From Ostreococcus lucimarinus CCE9901 (Eukaryota > Chlorophyta > Mamiellophyceae > Mamiellales > Bathycoccaceae), in the NCBI RefSeq assembly GCF_000092065.1, contig NC_009356.1, forward strand, positions 806,001-870,000: a stretch of 64,000 nt of DNA. Reading direction: 5' to 3'. Each line of letters opens with the position of its first letter. The first letter of the stretch is position 1. The translations under genes and the position numbers were made by a program. Below the pieces are notes generated by a model that did not search any database, had not been told where the DNA came from, and saw only the letters and a list, made by a program, of their open reading frames with translations. Positions 1 through 7,693 of the stretch are shown piece by piece.

Positions 1-746
1 AAATACCATCTCCCCGGCCACCTTCGCACGAGCGTTCCCTCCGCGCCGGCCGCGGATCTCGTTCGACGACACGCGTACACCTTCTCCCACGCGTCCGTCG
101 TCAAACACGCTCTCGCCGCCTTCTTCAACCCAAACTCCCACGGCTGTCCCACCTCCTCGCCTCGCCCCGTCCAAAACGCGTTCACCGCGACGACGATTTT
201 CGACTCCACCTCGCCGTGCTCTCCCGCCAACAGTTTCAAAAAGTACCCGAACGTCACGTCGCTCACGTGCGTCACCACCACCGCGAACGCTTCGTCGCTC
301 GCGTCGTTCGCGCGCAGGCTCCACAGTCCCACGCCCTCGGCGTCGCGGTCGAGCCGCCCGTGATACTCGCTCGCGTACCCGTCGAACGCGTCCCGCTCGA
401 GCAGCGCCCGCGTCGCGCGAAACCGCTGCGCCATCCCGCCCGACCAATCCGCGGCTTGTCCGTGCAGGCCGAGGTAGACGACGTCGTCCGTCCCGACGTC
501 GATCGACGGCAGCGGGAGCTCGACGCGCGCGCGTCGAGGCGCGGCGTCGGCGTCGCGGAGCGCGCGAAACGTCGCGCGCGCGTCCCGCGCGGCGTCCGCG
601 CACGTCCGAGGCGGTGGCGCGCGGGACGACGCGACGATCGCGCGACGCGCGGGCGCGCGGGCGTGCGCGACGATCGCGCGACGCGCGGGCGCGCGCGCGA
701 CGCCGCGCGGGACGCGCGCGCGCGGCGACGACGCGCGGCGCGCCAT
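1..746 (-). CDS. DUF1995-type chloroplast protein, 3' end beyond the window (partial)
   Basis: Reading the minus strand from the ATG at 746 gives an uninterrupted frame to the left edge, so the C-terminus is missing. The first ~75 residues are Arg/Ala-rich and lack acidic residues, like an algal transit peptide. After that come VELPLPSIDVG, the segment VVYLGLHGQAADWSGG, a Trp-Ser-Leu stretch and an aromatic KLLAGEHGEVESKIVVAVN segment. These resemble the plant and cyanobacterial DUF1995 family (relatives of LPA3-like photosystem II factors), where the N-terminal half binds no known cofactor. The family call is from motif memory. A chloroplast location is inferred from the N-terminus. The long ORFs on both strands around 216-883 are GC-driven shadows of this gene. 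Confidence 0.6.
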   Translation of the reverse strand, partial: MARRASSPRARVPRGVARAPARRAIVAHARAPARRAIVASSRAPPPRTCADAARDARATFRALRDADAAPRRARVELPLPSIDVGTDDVVYLGLHGQAADWSGGMAQRFRATRALLERDAFDGYASEYHGRLDRDAEGVGLWSLRANDASDEAFAVVVTHVSDVTFGYFLKLLAGEHGEVESKIVVAVNAFWTGRGEEVGQPWEFGLKKAARACLTTDAWEKVYACRRTRSAAGAEGTLVRRWPGRWY

Positions 747-889
747 GACGCGCGGCGAACGCGACGCGCGCGACGACGCGCGCGCGCATCAACCCGTAAC
801 ACGAACGCGGTGGAGGTCGCGGGTGTCGTCGGGCGATTTATTCGTGTTGTGTCGTAGTGTAGACGATTTCGTCCTATCATCAATCACAA

Positions 890-1033
890 GGGGCATTGGT
901 CTAGTGGTATGATACTCTCTTAGGGTGCGCGCGACGACGCGTCACACTCGAGACTCGAGCTCGGCTCGCGCCGAGCGCTCGATCGGCTTCACTGACGTGG
1001 GAGTGGTCCGCGGTTCGATTCCGCGATGCCCCC
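890..1033 (+). tRNA. tRNA-Pro (AGG) with a 72-nt intron
   Basis: The acceptor stem GGGGCAT (890-896) pairs with ATGCCCC (1026-1032). The T-arm CGCGG-TTCGATT-CCGCG is intact at 1010-1026. The anticodon stem CTCTC (915-919) pairs with GGGAG (999-1003, one G-U). The 5' loop part TTAGGG (920-925) gives anticodon AGG at 922-924. The intron occupies 926-997, at the canonical position after nucleotide 37. The spliced tRNA is 72 nt, so the intron is as long as the tRNA itself. The intron holds a strong hairpin, GCTCGGC-TCGC-GCCGAGC at 959-976. The exon sequence closely resembles plant tRNA-Pro. Confidence 0.93.
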
Positions 1034-1041
1034 TCTTTCTC

Positions 1042-1049
1042 TTTTTTTT
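1042..1049 (+). terminator. RNA polymerase III T-run terminator of tRNA-Pro
   Basis: A run of eight T residues starts 9 nt after the tRNA 3' end, following a short CT-rich tract. This is the expected Pol III stop signal. Confidence 0.8.
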
Positions 1050-1098
1050 ATATTAATGGTGTGATGCTACTGATGAACCCGCGTGAATGTCGCGGCGT

Positions 1099-2331
1099 TC
1101 ACATCGGAACGTAATGCGTGTCCTCCCTGTGCGCGCCGTTTTCGTAGTACTTCGTGTACCAGCGCACAAAGTTTTGCAAGCCCTCGTCCAGGCCGACGGT
1201 GGGATTGTATCCCAAGTCTCGCTTGGCCGCCGAAATGTCGGCGTGCGTGAACGGGACGTCGCCGGTTTTCGGCATCGGGACGTAGTTTCGCTTGGCGGTC
1301 TTACCGAGCGCCTTTTCGAGCGACGACACGAAGTCGCTCACCGTCACCGGTTTGGTGTTTCCTAGGTTGTATACCCGGAACGGCGGCTTGGAACCGTCGG
1401 AGTTTTTCCCGCTCTTCTCGCTCGTGTCACACGCCGCGATCGTCCCTCGAACGACGTCGTCGATGTAGGTGAAATCGCGAGCGAGCTCGCCCCCATCCGG
1501 GCCTTTGAAAATTTTGATCGGCTTGTCTTGCATGATGTTGTTCGCGAAGGAGAAGTACGCCATGTCCGGGCGCCCGTACGGCCCGTAAACCGTGAAAAAT
1601 CTCAACGCCGTCAACGCCACGCCGTGAATGTGGTTGTACGTGTGCGCGAGCAGTTCGTCCGCTTTCTTCGTCGCCGCGTACAAGGACGCCGGGGAATCCG
1701 TGACGTCGGTTTCGCTAAACGGCACCTTGGTATTCAACCCGTACACGCTCGACGACGAGGCGAAGATGACTTTTGGCATGCGTTTCATGTGAACGATCTC
1801 TTCCATCAGCGTCACGAACCCGGCGACGTTGGAGTGCACGTACGCCCCCGGATTTTTCACCGCGTATCTCACCCCCGCCTGCGCCGCCAGGTGCACCACC
1901 GTCGTCACCTCGCACGTCTCCAAAATCTTCCGCACCGTCACCGCATCGTTCAGATCCGCCTCCACCACGTGCACACCGATCTCGCTCAACTTCCCCATTC
2001 GACTCCGCTTCAATCCGCGCGGGTAATAATCGTTCACGTTATCCAGTCCCACGACGCCCGCGCCTCGTCGCTTCAGCGCCGTCGCCACGTTCGATCCCAC
2101 GAACCCCGCCGCGCCCGTCACCAGATACACCTCTCCCGACGCGCTCGCGCACGATTTCACGAGCGCTCGCGTCGTCATCTTCCTCGCCGTGATGCTGAAC
2201 GCGCTCAGCGGTCCCGCCTTGAGCACCTCCTCGCCGTACGACGTCCCGCGCGCGCTCGACCTCGCCCACAGCGACGCGCAGATCACGAATCCGATCAGCA
2301 CGCTGCACGAGTGTCGCCCCAGCCTGCGCAT
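1099..2331 (-). CDS. GAE: UDP-glucuronate 4-epimerase (type II Golgi membrane enzyme)
   Basis: The product is 410 aa. It interconverts UDP-glucuronate and UDP-galacturonate for cell-surface polysaccharide synthesis. A hydrophobic stretch at about residues 10-24 is a likely signal anchor. The NAD-binding TGAAGFVGSN motif is at about 72-81. The short-chain dehydrogenase catalytic signature follows as SSSSVYG and a YAATKK (YxxxK) motif, then LRFFTVYGPYGRPDMAYF and RDFTYIDDVV, all typical of the plant GAE family. I chose the ATG at 2331 because it places the anchor near the N-terminus. An in-frame ATG at 2421 would add 30 Arg/Gly-rich residues. The gene is convergent with the tRNA and ends 65 nt after it. 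Confidence 0.92.
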   Translation of the reverse strand: MRRLGRHSCSVLIGFVICASLWARSSARGTSYGEEVLKAGPLSAFSITARKMTTRALVKSCASASGEVYLVTGAAGFVGSNVATALKRRGAGVVGLDNVNDYYPRGLKRSRMGKLSEIGVHVVEADLNDAVTVRKILETCEVTTVVHLAAQAGVRYAVKNPGAYVHSNVAGFVTLMEEIVHMKRMPKVIFASSSSVYGLNTKVPFSETDVTDSPASLYAATKKADELLAHTYNHIHGVALTALRFFTVYGPYGRPDMAYFSFANNIMQDKPIKIFKGPDGGELARDFTYIDDVVRGTIAACDTSEKSGKNSDGSKPPFRVYNLGNTKPVTVSDFVSSLEKALGKTAKRNYVPMPKTGDVPFTHADISAAKRDLGYNPTVGLDEGLQNFVRWYTKYYENGAHREDTHYVPM

Positions 2332-2809
2332 CGTCGACGCGAAGTTCCCACCGCTCTTCTCGCGCGGTCCCTCGCCGCGCGCGCGTCCGTACGCGAACCG
2401 CGCGCCGTCGCGCGAGCCCATCGCGCGCGCGCGATCGACACGCGTCGCGCGTCGCGTTTCCCGACGCGCGCACCGACGCGTCGCGCGTCGCGAGCGTCCG
2501 GCGTCGTCGCGCGCGCGCGCTCGTCGCGCCGCGCTCGAATCGCCCCGCGCGCGGCGACGTGCGGACGCCGCGCGACGCGAAGGCGTCCCGAGCGATCGCA
2601 TCGGAACGCGCGAATCGCGACACCGCGACGCGCCGATCGCGGCGATCGCGCGATCGACGACGCGAAAGCGCGGCGCGCGCATTCTTTGACGCGCGACGAC
2701 GCGCGACGACGCGCGCGGGCGATCGAGCGCGGCGCGCGAGGACGCGTTCGATCGCGAATCGGCGCGAAGGATTCGAGCGGCGAATCTCGATCGAGCGTCG
2801 ACGCGCGCG
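2332..2809. other. Divergent intergenic region between GAE and the unknown gene at 2810
   Basis: This is 478 bp of very GC- and CpG-rich sequence between two head-to-head genes, so it should hold both promoters. I see no TATA box, RNA gene or clear repeat. ORFs crossing it are composed mostly of Arg/Ala/Asp and are compositional shadows. Confidence 0.5.
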
Positions 2810-4345
2810 ATGGCGCCCGGAACGCCGACGCTGCGGCGGCAGGGCACGGCGGAGTTCTTGGGCGCGCTGCTGCGGTCGGAATCGGCGCACGACGTGGCGC
2901 AGGAGGCGGACGTGGACGACGGGAGGGTGGGGACGCTGACGAAGACGCGCGTCGACGGCGACGACGACGCGTGGGCGAACGCGAGCGAACCTGGAAGCCC
3001 GTTCACGGGCGCGCGCGTGGGAATGCGACGACGGGGGAGCGGGCAGAGCGCGCGAGGGCTGCCGGTGGATCCGTTTCCGCTGAGCGAGGTGAGTAGGTTC
3101 GAGAGGGGGGACAGTCTGCGGGGAGGCGACGGGTTCGGCGAGGCGACGACGACGACGACGGATGGGCGCGAGACGGTGACCGAAGACGTCAAACGCGCGA
3201 CGACGGCGACGGTGACGATGGTGAAGAGCGTGCGGAAGAGCGCGAGGAACGCGGGGAAGTCTGGAACGAGGACGACGGCGGGGAAGAAGGCGTCGGGAAG
3301 CGCGAAGAGCGCGGCGCCGAACGCCGGATTCAAGTCCGCGGCGTTCGGTAAGGTGAACGCGCAACACGGGGCGAACGATGCGGGCGATCATCACGGATGG
3401 ACGTACATTCCTAAACGTGCCGATCGTCGACGCGCTATCGCGCGATTTACGACCGCGATCATTCGCGCCGCGGGGCATCAGAGTTTCATAAGTCGCGAGG
3501 GCGTGGGCTATCGCAGAGCTTTCGATAGATTTCTTTTGGAGACGTACGGGGACACGTTCGCGGAGGGTGGATACTGGTACAAGAACGCCGAAATCGAGCC
3601 GTTTTTTCGTATGATTCTCTTCATCGCCACGGAAGGGAAGATGAACATAGCGAACGACGACGTGAAGTATTTATTCACGAAGAAGGAGGAGCGACAGGCG
3701 GCGGAGTGGGTGCTCGACGAGGACGTCTTGGCCAGACTCGGACTGACGGCCAAGGATGTCGCGCTGGTGTACGAGGGTCAACCGAGAAAGACGTCCAAAG
3801 GATTCGTGCGCGGCACGCCTCTGAAGGTCCCGCCTTCGACGCACATGCCCCCGGAGCCCGCGCCGTCTTTGGAAGCCGTGGTGCGCGCCAAGACGACCAA
3901 CTCCGCCGCCATGCCACCGCCACCGCCTCGAGCGCGCACGCCCTCCATCGTGCAATCGGCGGCGATGAGCGAAACCGGCGACGCGGCGAGCTCCATGATC
4001 GGCGTTCCGATGGAGATTCAAAAACTCTTTGAGCAAATTCCGAAACCAAACATTCACCCCGGATTGAGCGCGACGAAATCGAGACAAATGTCTCGACAGT
4101 ACTCGAGCGATCTCTCTCGGCTGATGAGCGAATTCAACACCGATCCCGCGCAAGGCGATGAATTCGTGCGCCAGTATCTCCAGCGCAGCGCGAGCGAACT
4201 CGACGCCATCGCGGCGATTCAAGGCAGCGAGAGCAAGGCAAAGTCGCGCGCGGCGGCGGCGGCGAACAAGAAACCCGCGGTCAAGAAATCGACACCCACT
4301 AGCACCACAACCAGCGCGTCTCGCGCGTCTAAACGTAAGCGCTAA
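2810..4345 (+). CDS. Basic-tailed protein of unknown function, 511 aa
   Basis: I do not recognise this family. The first ~200 residues are low-complexity (Gly, Thr, Asp, Lys). A compact, conserved-looking segment spans about residues 205-320: it starts IPKRADRRRAIARFTTAI, includes YRRAFDRFLLETYGDTF, GGYWYKNAEIEPFFRMI and TKKEERQAAEWVLDEDVL, and looks like a helical domain. A Pro-rich linker (PPPPPRAR) follows, then an Arg/Ser-rich helix, and a Lys-rich C-terminus ending KRKR, a plausible nuclear localisation signal. The ATG at 2810 is the first in frame. A nuclear role is a guess from the basic tail. Confidence 0.75.
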   Translation: MAPGTPTLRRQGTAEFLGALLRSESAHDVAQEADVDDGRVGTLTKTRVDGDDDAWANASEPGSPFTGARVGMRRRGSGQSARGLPVDPFPLSEVSRFERGDSLRGGDGFGEATTTTTDGRETVTEDVKRATTATVTMVKSVRKSARNAGKSGTRTTAGKKASGSAKSAAPNAGFKSAAFGKVNAQHGANDAGDHHGWTYIPKRADRRRAIARFTTAIIRAAGHQSFISREGVGYRRAFDRFLLETYGDTFAEGGYWYKNAEIEPFFRMILFIATEGKMNIANDDVKYLFTKKEERQAAEWVLDEDVLARLGLTAKDVALVYEGQPRKTSKGFVRGTPLKVPPSTHMPPEPAPSLEAVVRAKTTNSAAMPPPPPRARTPSIVQSAAMSETGDAASSMIGVPMEIQKLFEQIPKPNIHPGLSATKSRQMSRQYSSDLSRLMSEFNTDPAQGDEFVRQYLQRSASELDAIAAIQGSESKAKSRAAAAANKKPAVKKSTPTSTTTSASRASKRKR

Positions 4346-4450
4346 TTGATGACCGATGCCACACCGTTACTGTAACACCGATCGATAAACGAAGACGAAG
4401 ACTTCGCGCTCGCCCGCTCGCGTCGCGTCACTCGCCGCCTCCCCTTTCCG

Positions 4451-5443
4451 ATGTCGATCGCCCCTCGCCTCGACGCGCCCGCGCCGTGTCCTTCGCACCG
4501 TTTCGTGCGGTTCACCCACGGCGCGTCCTCGACCGCGCGCGTGGGCGTGTTGCTCGCCGAGGACAAACACTCCAAGGCATCACCCAGTTCGGGACATCAC
4601 CAAACAGTGTACGCCGCGAAATTCCGCGATAAACGCCGCGACGGCGCGCAAGCGGTCGTCTCGCGAACGATGCGCGAGTTATTGACGATGTTCTACGCCC
4701 TCGATGCGTACGAGATGACGCTGGACGCGGACGATGGATGGACGCTCGGAAACGTGACGCTGCTCGCGTGCGCGGACGACGACGCAAAGGTGTGCTGCGT
4801 GGGGAAGAATTACGTCGAGCACGTCGGTGAGGTGGACACGCAGATGCCGGGAATAAGTAAAACCGCGATACCGGAGCTGCCGATTATTTTTCCCAAGGCG
4901 TCGACGTCGTTGTGTGGGTCGGGGACGTCGGTGGAGTTGCGCGAACGCGAGGACGTCGATTACGAGGGCGAGCTGACAGCCATCATAAAGCGCGAGTGCA
5001 AGGACATCTCGGACGACGCGAGCGATGTGGATGTCATCAGCACCTACGTCGCCGGTTGGACGATCGCCAACGACGTGACGGCGAGAGTACTGCAAAAGAG
5101 TCACCAGCAGTGGTATCTGGGCAAGAGCTGTGACGGATTTTGTCCTCTGGGGCCGTGGATCGTGGCCGGGCACGACGCTCTCCCATCCGCCGCATCATTG
5201 GTCACAAAAGTTAACGGTGAGATCCGACAAAACTCCACCGTCGACAAGATGATTTTCAGCACCGCGGAACTGATCAGATGCGTGTCCAAATATCAAACCT
5301 TGCGTGCCGGCGACGCGATATTAACGGGAACGCCGAGCGGCGTCGGCGCCGGTTTCAATCCCAAGCGATTCCTGCGCCCTGGCGACGTCGTGGAGATTGA
5401 AATAGAAGGCATCGGCGCGCTCGTGAACGACTTTGTAGCGTAG
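4451..5443 (+). CDS. Fumarylacetoacetate hydrolase family protein (FAHD1-like)
   Basis: The product is 330 aa. The C-terminal ~220 residues form an FAH-fold catalytic domain: VCCVGKNYVEHVGE, LPIIFPKAS, the metal-binding stretch DVDYEGELTAII with its Glu residues, TIANDVTAR, the Lys-containing LGKSCDGFCPLGPW, and LTGTPSGVG. FAHD1-type enzymes act as acylpyruvate hydrolases, oxaloacetate decarboxylases or tautomerases, usually in mitochondria. Which reaction applies cannot be read from sequence. The N-terminal ~110 residues are not part of the core fold and contain a short region (VYAAKFRD to MFYALDAYEM) resembling the N-terminal domain of some FAH proteins. Confidence 0.85.
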   Translation: MSIAPRLDAPAPCPSHRFVRFTHGASSTARVGVLLAEDKHSKASPSSGHHQTVYAAKFRDKRRDGAQAVVSRTMRELLTMFYALDAYEMTLDADDGWTLGNVTLLACADDDAKVCCVGKNYVEHVGEVDTQMPGISKTAIPELPIIFPKASTSLCGSGTSVELREREDVDYEGELTAIIKRECKDISDDASDVDVISTYVAGWTIANDVTARVLQKSHQQWYLGKSCDGFCPLGPWIVAGHDALPSAASLVTKVNGEIRQNSTVDKMIFSTAELIRCVSKYQTLRAGDAILTGTPSGVGAGFNPKRFLRPGDVVEIEIEGIGALVNDFVA

Positions 5444-5503
5444 CACCATAGAATTGTAAAGTCGTCGTCGAAATCCGCGCGCGACGCCGCACTCCGCGAC
5501 GCC

Positions 5504-6227
5504 ATGGCGTTCCGCCTGCCTTTGGCGCACCCCGAATCCGCCCGCGCGCGCGCGCGCGTGATCTCTAACGCCAAGGGACGCAACAGTCGCGCGCGAGGCG
5601 GCGAATACAACAAGAAGCGCGCCGGCACGGAGGACGAGAGCGAAGATGCCTTAGCCATTGAAAGATTGGAATCTACCGCGCGTTCATCGCGTTCGAGCGC
5701 GTACGACGCCAAAAAGTTGGCGAAAATGAAAGGTACGAGCGCGTTTCGTGTGTGTGCGCCACCGACTGACGAGGATGATCGTTTCGCGCGCAGCGCAAGC
5801 GGATATCCGTCAACGCGAGGAGTCGACGAAGCGCGCGGCGTTCGACACCAAGTACAAAGCGCGCCAGCGAGAGGGCTTGCCGCAAGTCGTCACGGATAGG
5901 ATGTTGAAGCGAGTCGGGATCTTTTGCGGGACGCCGTTGGTCCTCGGGTTCATGACGGGACCGGCGTTTTATTACGCCAAAGTCATCGCCAAACTCGAGG
6001 TGCCGAGCTGGGTATTCTTCGTGTCTTCCACGGCGACGTTCGGGGCGGCGGTGGTCGGGATCAGTTACGGTGTTTTGAGCGCGAGTTGGGATCCTCGAAT
6101 GGAGGGGTCGTTTTGGGGTGGGAGCGAATTCAAACAAAACGTGCCGATAGTCGTGTCCACCATCATGGGTAAAGCGCGCGGGGAGGTTCCGATCGAGTGG
6201 GACGACGAGACGGACGAGGATATTTGA
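5504..6227 (+). CDS. PAM68: PAM68-like photosystem II assembly factor, chloroplast (two exons)
   Basis: The CDS joins 5504-5732 and 5794-6227 and encodes 220 aa. The 61-nt intron starts GTACGA, has the branch motif GACTGAC at 5764-5770 and ends CAG; the phase fits (1 nt plus 2 nt). The N-terminal ~75 residues are an Arg/Ala-rich transit peptide followed by an acidic/basic stromal segment. Downstream, VVTDRMLKRVGIFCGTP begins the conserved domain (DUF3464), with two membrane helices and the family hallmark GISYGVLSASWDP. PAM68 sits in thylakoid membranes and helps convert early photosystem II intermediates. Two ORFs in different frames cover this gene, but only the spliced product matches the family. 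Confidence 0.88.
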
Positions 6228-6275
6228 TTTGAAATAGAAGAACTAATGGTTACATTCGTTGATCCACGTCTAGCG

Positions 6276-7520
6276 CTAGATGAACTTGCCAGCTTCAGAC
6301 GCGGCGACGACGCGCGTCGATCGGACCACAGATTCCGGTCGTTGCGCGACACCGAGTTGGCTCTCCTTTACCGACTCTGCGCTCGCGTCGGCGACGCTGG
6401 CGGTGACGTTTTCAGCACTCTCTACGACGGCTGGAGTCGCGTCGACCTTCGGCGTCGTGTCCACGATGGGCGCACGAGCGTGCGGCTCGCCCATCTTTGC
6501 CTTGCGCTCCGACGTCAACCCATCGTACCAATTCTCAGCGTTGTACGAGAAGCACTCTAAATCTCCGTTTTCACACAAACGATTGATCCACCAATCGACG
6601 TTTGTGAGCGGTGTAGCCTTCAAGTGCGCGGAGATGCCGTCCATAAATGATTTGGACACCATGTAAAAGTTCGACGGCAACGCCTCGCCGACGATCGTCG
6701 CTGTGTTCTTGTAGAGCACGTAAGGCTTTTCCCACGCCTTGTTACTAAACAATGCCTCGGGATGACGCAAATTATCTTCGTTCACCCCACGTTCGCCGCG
6801 ATCGAGGAACAAAACGTCCCACTTCTTCGGCCCGCGGAGCAAAAAGCTCAGGATGAAGGAATCAAACTCGAGCGGAGGTCCGCAGTGAGAGTTAATGTAT
6901 GCATCCGGCGTCGCGATGATGAGCGAGGACAATCCTTCCTCTTTCGCTTTTTCCCACGCCAACAGCGCGCTAAACGCCGGTCCGACATCTGCCCTAGCGT
7001 TGATTCTATCCGCGTTCAACCGCTCAAACTCGCTGTGAATGGCGTCAAACGCCTCGTACGCCGCCGAATCCTTCACCTTGAGGTTGATCGACGCCTCACG
7101 AAGCTCATCCGTGGGCCAATCTGCGAAATCGTGCATCACTCCGCGTTCAACGTCCTTGTCGCCGTCGACGTGATACAAATTCCAGTTTGATTTCGTCGTT
7201 TCAAAAGCGCGCTCTGGCGCGTCTCGCGGCAGCAGCTTGACCGTGCGAGGAAACTTCGTTTGACCGATGAGTAAATCCACCCCTTTCGCGTCCCCGAGCG
7301 CCGCCGTAGAGGATGACGACGCTCGTGCGTGCATCGCACATCCGGCGAGCGCGCTCAAACCGACGCAAGACGCGACGAGCGCGCGACGAAGGTTGAAGTC
7401 GAGGACGGTGTTGACGAACGACTTCGAGTTCGCGCGCGCGTCGCCGCCGTGAAGCAACGAGGAAGTCGGCGCGCTCGACGGAATGTCCGTGACGACGGTG
7501 GCGACAGATGTTTCTCGCAT
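6276..7520 (-). CDS. Type II membrane protein of unknown function, possible glycosyltransferase
   Basis: The product is 414 aa from the ATG at 7520. An in-frame ATG at 7643 would add 41 residues. A hydrophobic segment ALVASCVGLSALAGCAMHA about 50 residues in looks like a signal anchor, so the bulk would be lumenal. The lumenal part has LLAWEKAKEEGLSSLIIATPDAY, KKWDVLFLDRGERG and SNFYMVSKSFMDGISAHL followed by NVDWWINRL. The order resembles family-25-like glycosyltransferases (a donor-site segment, then a ...VS..F... helix and a DW motif), but I see no clear DxD. The C-terminal 70 residues are Ala/Val/Ser-rich and look disordered. Function unassigned. Confidence 0.7.
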   Translation of the reverse strand: MRETSVATVVTDIPSSAPTSSLLHGGDARANSKSFVNTVLDFNLRRALVASCVGLSALAGCAMHARASSSSTAALGDAKGVDLLIGQTKFPRTVKLLPRDAPERAFETTKSNWNLYHVDGDKDVERGVMHDFADWPTDELREASINLKVKDSAAYEAFDAIHSEFERLNADRINARADVGPAFSALLAWEKAKEEGLSSLIIATPDAYINSHCGPPLEFDSFILSFLLRGPKKWDVLFLDRGERGVNEDNLRHPEALFSNKAWEKPYVLYKNTATIVGEALPSNFYMVSKSFMDGISAHLKATPLTNVDWWINRLCENGDLECFSYNAENWYDGLTSERKAKMGEPHARAPIVDTTPKVDATPAVVESAENVTASVADASAESVKESQLGVAQRPESVVRSTRVVAASEAGKFI

Positions 7521-7693
7521 CGCGCGCGAGTGCCGGACGTCCGGCCGTGCGCGCGCGCGTGTGCCGTGATGATCACAGCCCACCGGCAGGGTGTTGGGGC
7601 GCTCGACGAGGCTCAGGAAGTCGATTCCGGGACGCTCAAACACGTCATGGGATTAGATTTCAACGATACGCTAAACTAAGAAACATCATCAAA

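Noticed and set aside
1528-3096. A 522-codon plus-strand ORF opposite the GAE gene
   Set aside because: His/Arg-rich composition of an antisense shadow; no ATG-proximal logic, and the minus strand encodes a clear epimerase.
3741-3747. GACTGAC as evidence of an intron in the gene at 2810
   Set aside because: The reading frame is open and protein-like on both sides, and there is no GTGCG donor and AG pair that keeps the frame better.
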